Assembly: GCA_010093685.1 (NCBI GenBank) | Contig: MU006232.1 | Location: forward strand, 287,017-351,016 | Reading direction: 5' to 3' | Source of the DNA: Ophiobolus disseminans | Lineage: Eukaryota; Ascomycota; Dothideomycetes; Pleosporales; Phaeosphaeriaceae | Length of the DNA stretch: 64,000 nucleotides | Part shown: positions 57,060 to 64,000 of the stretch, in pieces | Numbering within the stretch: the stretch's first letter is position 1 | Layout: the number at the start of each line of letters is the position of its first letter | The notes under the pieces: model-generated | Databases searched by the model: none | The model's input: only the letters and a program-made list of their open reading frames with translations | What the model was told of the DNA's origin: nothing | Made by a program: the position numbers and the translations under genes

Positions 57060-59382
57060 TCAACGCACAGGATCGTTACCGTTTGTCTGAGTAGTCGCAG
57101 TCATAGTCGCGAAGAGTTCCTCGAAACGATTTATACGTTTCTTAGCCTTCTTGTCGGCCTTTTCTCGCTCTTTTCTCGTATCTTCCTCAGTTGTTTCTCT
57201 CGCTCTCTTTTCTACCTCAGCCCTAGCAAACTCTAATGCCTGTAGTAAGGCTTTCTCGGCTGAGCGAGTGGCACTGACTTCCCTTTCCACCTGCTCTTTC
57301 GCGTCTTGAGCTTGCTTTGCGGCTTTTTCATTCAGCATTAGTCTCTCTGCGCGCCAGTTCAGCTCCACCTTTTGTTGTTCCTCACGTTGTTGCATGATAA
57401 GTCTCTCCAGTCGCTGTATATTCGCACTATCTTCCTCTCGTGCTGCCAAAATCTGGTTCATCTCCATTTCGGCAACTGCTTCAGCTGGATCTAATTCTGA
57501 TTGAGCTTGCTGCTCCTGTTGCGTTATAAGCAGCTGTAGTGTCTTGTTGAACCGAGGATTATCAACTGTGGGCTCCTGCTCCTTGGCTCCTTTTTCGATC
57601 AGTTGCGCAACTGCGGCGAGTATGGCCATCTTATTTTTCGTTCGATTTCGACACAGATATCGGCTCCTGGAAGTGGTTGGATGCCGGTTCTGGAGGCTGG
57701 TACTGAGCCGCATGAGGCAAATTTGATTGGAATGGCTCGTTGTGCTTGGTGTCGAACTGAGTTAACACAGGCTGAGGCCCCATGCTCACGTCATGAGGAA
57801 GATAAGAGGGCCATTGTGGTCCGAAAGGAGGCATTGACGTTGGAGGCCAACTAGGGTGGATATCGGGCTGGCTAGATCCTATGAAGCCATTGAAGGAGTT
57901 GTTGGGTACAAAGGGGTTTGCATATTGAGCAGGGTCGATAGAGCTCATTTGGGGAGCTGGTGGAGTTGTCGAGTCGTGGCTATCATGTATACTAGAATTA
58001 TCAGGCATGGACATACGCTTGTCCGGCAATGCGTAACCAAACGATGCAGATTTCTTTACTGCGTCATGTATATCCTTTCTGGGTTCTGTGTCTGGTTGGC
58101 GCCAGGAATCCACACTTCGCTGCCGCCGGGCTTTGGTGATTTTGGATCTGGGGGTTTAAGGTCTGGGGGTCGGAGGTGTGTTGTCGGAGGAGTCATCGCC
58201 TTGCTCAGTTTGGTGATTGTAAGGTCGGCTCGTTCGGTAAGCAGGCGCAGGCTCAACTATGACACTTTCCTCTTCAGCACTCTCGAAGTCGTCGTCATCT
58301 GTGTTATCGGAGCTATATTCCTCGTCCCACTGGTCGAAATCCATTTCGCTAGGTTTAACTTCTCGAACCCATTTCAAAACAGACTCCGTCCATTTGTCCT
58401 CTGCCGGGCGGGTGGCACTCAAGCTAATTTGTCTGCTTGTGAGAGTGGTCCAGGATGAGAGCAGTCTGTCAACGACTCGGCCAGGTTCTGTCTAACTACT
58501 CCGTACAATCATGGCCTTCTCAGCATGACTTGGAGTCTCTGACACAGTTGACAGGGGACGAGCTGGGGATGGTTTGCTCACAAGCTCTCCGATACCTTCA
58601 GCTCCTTCATCCAACACGGATGCCTGATATAGTCTGCCATTATTTGACTGGTCATGCGCTGGTGGATCTTGCACCTGCGGACTGTACACAAGATGATATA
58701 GCCAAGTGGCAGTGTTAAACCACCCTTCCTTTTATATATCAATCTCCGCGCGATATTGATCGGAAGTGGAGGTCTCCTTCTTCGCATCCTCACGCTGTGC
58801 GCCTTCAATGATAGACTGTGCTTTCTACAAGCCGCCGGAATCGATTAGGTGAAGGGAGAATTGATTTAGTGGCATCGTGGTATGGGGGAGGACTTCTTTG
58901 GGTAAGCATCTATGCGGAGAACTAGTGATGGACGGAGGATGCGTGGTTGTCACTTACGGCCGCCGAACTTCTTCTCTAGCTAGCTGAATTATATTTACCT
59001 CCAATGTCAATAGTGTCTTGATGGTCTCGATCTCTTTAAGCAGTGATTTTGCTTTGGTCTTCGTAACGCACCAACTTAGCCTCGCCAATGCACGCGGTGT
59101 CTCGAGAAGTTTCTTGAGCTCGTCATCAACCTTTCGGTATTGTCCTAGAATCAAGCTGGTGTTCTTGTACAGCGCGGGTCTGTAAAGATCCTGTTGAGAA
59201 CTTATGAACTCCGCCAGTACGTGGAGGCTACTGGAGAGAAAAGACAGCTGTTGGACGATGCATGCAATTTCTTTGCGAGCATTCTTGATGGACTCGACGA
59301 CGTCAAAAAGCGCACGCGAGACAGTAGCAGCGCTGTTGGCGATGGCAATTGCGGAAGCGATAATCGACAAAAGGCCGGTCAT
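57060..59382 (-). pseudogene. NLR-associated-type gene broken by four in-frame stops and a frameshift
   Basis: Exon 1 (58958-59382) starts MTGLLSIIASAIAIANSAAT and is a helical fungal N-terminal domain of the kind found on PigL/STAND (NACHT, ankyrin) proteins. A 48-nt intron (58910-58957) is in phase. The second exon then keeps one reading frame for about 1.28 kb but is cut by TAG at 58825-58827, TAA at 58732-58734, TAG at 58492-58494 and TAA at 58156-58158. The translated sequence is coding-like on both sides of each (for example KAQSIIEGAQREDAKKET, KEGWFNTATW, a Glu/Asp-rich block, a Pro/Ser-rich block). Near 57631, in an A5 tract, a one-base shift moves to the frame of a 190-residue charged coiled coil (IQRLERLIMQQREEQQKVEL) ending at 57060. 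Each premature stop is TAA or TAG, as expected from CAA/CAG by C-to-T change. Confidence 0.7.
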
Positions 59383-59964
59383 TGCTGTATTAGTATGGTC
59401 ATTGCTGGAAGTTGGATTAGGGGAAGGAAGATTTGTCCGATAGCAATGAAACCGCAGCCTGGTCACTCCCACATCCTTTCACTGCATACCGATGCAGGTG
59501 GTCAGCCTGCTTCGAAGCGCATGTTGTGCATGTTTAGGGCTGCGCAGCCACAGCCATTGCAGACGTTGTGTGACAAGTCATCAAACAGTGGACCATGAGA
59601 TTAAAGGACAACTAAACACAAAAATCGACCATATCCATATCATTTGGAGCGGCTAAGAAGAAACAGACGATGCTTCCATCAAAGTGTAGAAAAGCGTTGG
59701 GAAGAGGCGCAAGAAGCAAACGCAGGCGCAAATGCGATGGCATTACCGTACAGTAGCGCGCTTCTGCGGAACACGCTCGTTGCCACTAGTTTCACCGGTA
59801 TGCTGTGAGATCAGACTACCTAGGCTGAGGTACCTAACCCCGACACAAATTCCATTCACAGCCCATTCATCACGACCAAAATTTACCGAACATAATCCAT
59901 TGATTGAAGTCTGCTATATGACCATCACAACTCCATCCTTCTCTTCTCCCCAGTCATCCCCATC
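59383..59964. other. Intergenic region
   Basis: About 580 nt between the broken gene and the AA9 gene stop. No feature recognised. Confidence 0.5.
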
Positions 59965-60792
59965 TCAACCAGTCCAAACCGCCGGCCCAGGCGGCGTGTA
60001 CGACGTAGGAACAGGGTAGTAGATATTAATCTGAATGCCCTTATCGTCCGCCTTATACGCTCCAGGGAAGCTAACAAGCGGTCCTGGGTTCCCATTCCCA
60101 CCGCCATTGACCTTGATCTGCGCACACGAGATATAAACTACACAATCGCGTCAGCAAGAACGTCCCAGAAACTCAGCATCTCAAACTTACACTGCGCACC
60201 CCCCGCACTCCCCGCACTATGCAATCCAATATGCTCCACCCTAAGCAAATACTCCCCACTCGGCAGTGTCTTCGGCAACGCAAAACTCACTGCCTGCTTC
60301 CCATTACTCGCCCACGTCATCTGTCCGCCGCTAAACGTCGCGCCCTGGGAATACACCTTGAACCACACATTCCCCGCGCCATCGAATGTCGCAGCCGTCT
60401 TGCCCTCGGGCACCTTGGCGAGGTAGAATTGCAAGGGGCCAGGGTGAGAAATGGAGGATGCGGCGGTGAAGCCAAGTGTGTCGCCCGCGTTGACGGTGTA
60501 GGTTTGCGAGGCGGTGCCGGGCGAGGCTTCATAGCAGCGTATGGCGGCGGAGGAGACGTCTGTTACGGGGCCTGGGTGGAGATTGTTAGTAAAGTAGGTG
60601 ACTTCGTAGTTGGGTGGGTTGCATTGGGGAGGGGCCGTTTGGGCATAACGGACCGTTGGATTGGTAGTTGGCAGCTTTTCGGACATATGTCCATAGGCCG
60701 GTTTTCTGGGAGCCGACGACGAGTTCGGGGAAAGTGTAGTGTGCGGTGGCGGTGCTGGCTAGGGCTGCGAGGGAGAGGATGAGGGACTTCAT
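59965..60792 (-). CDS. AA9 lytic polysaccharide monooxygenase (secreted)
   Basis: Three exons (60654-60792, 60191-60571, 59965-60137) with introns of 82 and 53 nt; 230 aa. These copper enzymes cleave cellulose or related glucans oxidatively. The signal peptide MKSLILSLAALASTATA is followed by the mature N-terminal His (HYTFPELVVG), the first copper ligand. The second His lies in LLRVEHIGLHSAG, and the axial Tyr in QFYISCAQIKVNGGG after the second junction. It ends PGPAVWTG as in most AA9 proteins; there is no CBM1. The first intron uses a GTCCGT donor. The ORFs at 60138-60686 are out-of-context read-throughs of these exons. Confidence 0.95.
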
Positions 60793-61518
60793 TTTGGGCG
60801 GTGGGATGGAGTGCTGAGTGTGTGAAATGGGAGGAGGAGAAGATGGTCATATATACCCACCCACTGCGGTCAGTCACACGCAAGCCCGTATATTTACGGC
60901 ACTCAATATGCACCCCAGACCCACCGCAAGTGGTGCTTCATTCCCCAGGTTCCCAGCCCGCATGGCAGTGAGCCTCGTATTGCCGGCGGGTAAACAGCCA
61001 CGAAACGTTGGACTAGTCGGGCTACTAGAAGATTAATTCAAGAGAAACAATCAAGAAATTAGATGGAAGTAGTGGTGGTCGTGCAATCCAATTGGTCCGC
61101 ATCCCATGTCGGTACTCGAAACGCATGACCCGGAGCATAGATTAACTCCAGGCGTCTCTCGCGATCGATAATAAATTGCCGTGGCATCGGAACACAGAGA
61201 TAGCGACTGAAGACTGGGGTGCGTCGATACATGGTACCACACACGACGCGCTGATGTATATTGTGACAGATATGAAAGGAGGCGTGCGTGACGTAGACAT
61301 ACTGGCCTGTCGACCTGGTACAAGAAGATGGAGAGATTGACGTGAAAAGCTTGTTCTCGTTACACCCGCGTCTAGATGGGTGGTGATGACATATAATACA
61401 GGAAAGTATAGAGACATGTACCTGTGGATCGGGCGATCAAGCTCGTGGGAGCGGATCCGAGAGCCGAACTGTCGATATTGCGATGCAAGACGGCAAGATC
61501 CTGAACGCATGAGCTCTG
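60793..61518. other. AA9 upstream region
   Basis: About 730 nt between two minus-strand genes. No gene or repeat recognised. Confidence 0.5.
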
Positions 61519-63018
61519 TCACGCCGCTCTCCTCCCTTCAAGTCTCTCCTCTTCTTCTTCTAGCTCTCCAACTTCATAATACAAATCCTCCTCGTCAATC
61601 TCCGAGTACCCGAATACACTCCGATACAGCCGCTCAACTAGGCCCTTCTTCTGCGCCATAGCCAGCACCATGACGATCGGCAGATGCCAGACACTGGCCC
61701 AGAATAGCCCTCGCGCAGTGCCCTTGTGGCCATCCGCCTTGTAGAAATGCCACGCCTTGAGCACCATCCAGCCATTGATTGCACTACTTGTTGCCACGAA
61801 ACTCCAATCCGTAACGCCGCAGTAACTCAGTCCGATGCAGACAGGAAACATTAGTATAGCATAGCGCAATGCGACACGCCCGTTCTGCGCGGGGTTGACC
61901 CACGCGAGCATACGGTAGCCTGCATTCTTGTATTCTTCGCGTATGGACCAGCTTAGAGAATTGAAGTGGGGAAATTGCCATGCAAAGAGAAGCCCAGCAC
62001 ATAGCCAGCCACCTGCTGAGCCTTCTCCAAAGAGCAGCTCCTCCCATGTGCCATCGTGTGCGTATTGGCTTGCGGCAGCGGTCCAGCCCATGAGTGGGGG
62101 AATGCCACCGACTATGGCGCCCACCCATGTGTTTAGCACGGACATGCGCTTCATAGGTGTGTAGACGCCTGCGTACAGGACGATATTTGCTGCGCCTAGG
62201 AAGGCGGTTGTGGGGTTGACGCCATAGTATAGAGCGCCCACACCAGCTACACCGCACGCAACGGCGAAGATGGTGGCCCCTCGAGGGCTTATGAGCTTTC
62301 GCACGAGCGGTCGGTTTCGGGTCCGGCTCATCTGAGCATCGTACTTAGGCTCCATAAGCATATTGAAGGCATTCGCTGATGCTGAGCATAGCGCCGTGCC
62401 TGATGTGAGGAATAATAATGTGAGGGTCGAGAGGGAGGGCGTTGCTGTTGCCGCGGGCGCAAGCAGCTGTGGGACGGGGTATAACGAGTACGCGGCGGTC
62501 GCGGTGAGGACGACGAGGAAGGAAAGGCGTGGCTTCGATAGCGAGAGATAGGTTGTGAAGATGCGCTTGAGTGATCGCTCGGGGAGACTCGAGGATATGG
62601 TTGCTAGCTTTGACGACGCATCATGAGCAATTGGATATGCTGTTTCCGAGTCTTCTGTAGCCTGTTCTTTGGCCTTCTTCCGCCGCCGATGTGGTAACAC
62701 TTCTTCAACCCCTGCTATTGCATCTTCTTTCCCCGCTTGCTGTCCCGTGCCTGATCTGATAGTTGCAATTGAGCTCTGCAGCTCTCTCCTCGACTTCCCA
62801 AATGTTTCTTTCAGTGTTGTGTTTGGCCAGAAGTAGTCCTTGCTGAATGAATTTCTGCTCTTTCCCACAGCTATGGTACCCTGTTTATATGACGATATGG
62901 AAGAGAATGGGTGTCGCACGGAGGCCGGCGCACCAGCAAGTCTCCGCCAGCACCGCAGGCATACCGACTTTGCATCTCGAGGCGCAATTGATCGCGAGAG
63001 CGTCGGTCGAAAGCTCAT
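61519..63018 (-). CDS. COX10: Protoheme IX farnesyltransferase (heme O synthase)
   Basis: Single exon, 499 aa from the ATG at 63018; the frame is open further up without ATG. Cox10 adds farnesyl to heme b, giving heme O for cytochrome c oxidase, in the inner mitochondrial membrane. The N-terminus is a basic presequence (MSFRPTLSRSIAPRDAKSVC). The UbiA-type prenyl-diphosphate motif is NMLMEPKYDAQMSRTRNRPL (N-x3-D-x3-D region), and the second motif region is WSIREEYKNAGYRMLAWVNP. Helices include FAVACGVAGVGALYYGVN and VLNTWVGAIVGGIPPLMGWT. The C-terminus is acidic. Confidence 0.96.
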   Translation of the reverse strand: MSFRPTLSRSIAPRDAKSVCLRCWRRLAGAPASVRHPFSSISSYKQGTIAVGKSRNSFSKDYFWPNTTLKETFGKSRRELQSSIATIRSGTGQQAGKEDAIAGVEEVLPHRRRKKAKEQATEDSETAYPIAHDASSKLATISSSLPERSLKRIFTTYLSLSKPRLSFLVVLTATAAYSLYPVPQLLAPAATATPSLSTLTLLFLTSGTALCSASANAFNMLMEPKYDAQMSRTRNRPLVRKLISPRGATIFAVACGVAGVGALYYGVNPTTAFLGAANIVLYAGVYTPMKRMSVLNTWVGAIVGGIPPLMGWTAAASQYAHDGTWEELLFGEGSAGGWLCAGLLFAWQFPHFNSLSWSIREEYKNAGYRMLAWVNPAQNGRVALRYAILMFPVCIGLSYCGVTDWSFVATSSAINGWMVLKAWHFYKADGHKGTARGLFWASVWHLPIVMVLAMAQKKGLVERLYRSVFGYSEIDEEDLYYEVGELEEEEERLEGRRAA

Positions 63019-63390
63019 GGCGGCATGGGGAGTGACTTGCGCGCCGCGTCGCTCATGAGGTGATACTTCTTGGATGCAGCTTCCGCGCCAAGGAAGCGGG
63101 AACAAGCGGGCCGATTCACGACATTCACAACTGACACGGCCAGTTAGCGTTCAGGCATTATACGTACAACATCACTACAGAACTTCACATATGGTGGTTA
63201 GTTAGGTGCGATGAATGTTGAAGTACACCCCAAGGGCTATATTATACAGGCTTCCGCAAGTCTAAGCAGGCTGGGAAAGTGGCTCTGTAGCCTCCCGGAG
63301 CTTGCAGGTAATGCAAGACAGACGGCTGTCCACAAGTGCAAAGTGATAGTACAGAAAGCGCGTCCACTCTATCCCCCGAGCTCACATCTT
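63019..63390. other. Intergenic region
   Basis: 372 nt between the COX10 start and the RPN2 stop. Nothing noted. Confidence 0.5.
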
Positions 63391-64000
63391 CTACTCGTCG
63401 TCCATGGGGTTTGTGTCCGACTCGTACTCGAAATCTCCGGGTAACGATGCCTCGTCATCGCCTTCGTCGACCAGATTATCAGTAGCTTGTCCAGCCCCGG
63501 TCGTCACTGAGACGCCCTCTGGCGCCTGATCTCCTGATGAGCCTGTGGCGCCTGGAGCTGGCGCTGGTGCTGCCTTCCTGACCTTGAGCTCAAGCAGAGA
63601 CTTTGGTTCTGAAGGCCGAGTATCTGTGAGAAGAATAACACCGAGGGTGGGCTGCAATAGAGTTAGCGAGACGGATGTGTGGATGTATATAGTGACTGAC
63701 CTTCTTGACCGGAACATATCGGTCCTCTGGGAAGCTGATGTACTTCACTTGTGGTAGAAGTACACGCGACATGTTCTCAAGACTGTACCCGACCTTTTCC
63801 TTCTCAATCTTCTTCTTTGATGTCTCTGATGCAGCACCATCTGCCTTCTCCTTGTCGTCCTGGTCGTCCTTCTTAGTATCTTCGTCGAGATCCATCTTAT
63901 CCTCGTCGTCCGCTGATACCTTGGGCGTGGTGGGTGTTTGATCCACATCCATGCTCTCTCGGCGGCGTTGTCGCTCCTTTACCAATTTTCGGCGCTTGTC
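63391..64000 (-). CDS. RPN2: 26S proteasome regulatory subunit Rpn2, C-terminal part
   Basis: Two exons visible: 63701-64000 (continuing past the right edge) and 63391-63651, with a 49-nt intron that uses a GTCAGT donor, phase 0. Rpn2 is a large scaffold of the proteasome base that binds Rpn13 through its C-terminus. Visible are a charged linker (KERQRRRESMDVDQTP..., acidic/Lys-rich), then the conserved YSLENMSRVLLPQVKYISFP and RYVPVKK|PTLGVILLTDTRPS across the junction. The very acidic tail ends FEYESDTNPMDDE, the Rpn13-binding region in homologues. About 187 of roughly 1000 residues are in the window. Confidence 0.93.

Noticed and set aside
57631..58113. Treating 57060-57713, 57631-58113, 58156-58422 and 58492-58689 as separate small genes
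   Set aside because: All but the first lie in one continuous frame divided only by stops, and none has a credible start of its own.
60138..60686. 182-codon ORF starting upstream of AA9 exon 2
   Set aside because: It reads through both AA9 introns; splicing gives the complete family-length protein with all copper ligands.

Overview
This window reads as nuclear DNA of a filamentous ascomycete (Pezizomycotina; a Dothideomycete is plausible, but that is inference). The evidence is many short introns of about 45-120 nt with GT...AG ends and CTRAY-like branch sites, cytosolic ribosomal protein genes (RPS4, RPL37), the fungal pH-sensing protein PalI/Rim9, a fungal RNA-dependent RNA polymerase, an AA9 polysaccharide monooxygenase, Elongator subunit Elp6 and proteasome subunit Rpn2. 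I found no tRNA, rRNA, CRISPR array or intact transposon. Gene models were built by hand: each splice junction was checked for reading-frame phase, and the product compared with known families where I recognise one.

Layout. 0-10 kb: a partial gene leaving the left edge, DNA polymerase kappa with a tiny overlapping upstream ORF, a large conserved protein of unknown function with a GC-AG intron, a MARVEL-type four-helix membrane protein, and a single-pass membrane protein with a lectin-like ectodomain. 10-26 kb: a BCAS3-like protein, a decayed aspartic protease, PalI, RPS4, aspartate-semialdehyde dehydrogenase (HOM2) and a ten-exon mitochondrial D-lactate dehydrogenase. 27-44 kb: a coiled-coil protein, the RNA-dependent RNA polymerase (RNA silencing), ELP6, a PHO84-like phosphate permease, RPL37 with a 4-nt first coding exon, and a VPS62-like secretory protein. 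45-54 kb: a multispanning membrane protein, a GNAT acetyltransferase, an F-box protein, and a divergent pair made of a short-chain dehydrogenase and a pyruvoyl-type (PSD/PsiD-like) decarboxylase.

54-59.4 kb is different: it is AT-rich in places and holds broken genes only. They are two F-box-family remnants and a long NLR-associated-type gene whose frame is cut by four in-frame TAA/TAG codons and one frameshift. 59.9-64 kb returns to intact genes: a secreted AA9 LPMO, COX10 (heme O synthase) and the C-terminal part of RPN2.

The genes are mostly unrelated housekeeping functions and I see no large biosynthetic cluster. The points most worth checking are the multiply interrupted gene at 57.1-59.4 kb, the SDR/decarboxylase pair, the frame discontinuity at the first intron of the RdRP gene, the in-frame 3n introns that a simple ORF scan would translate through, and the POLK upstream ORF.
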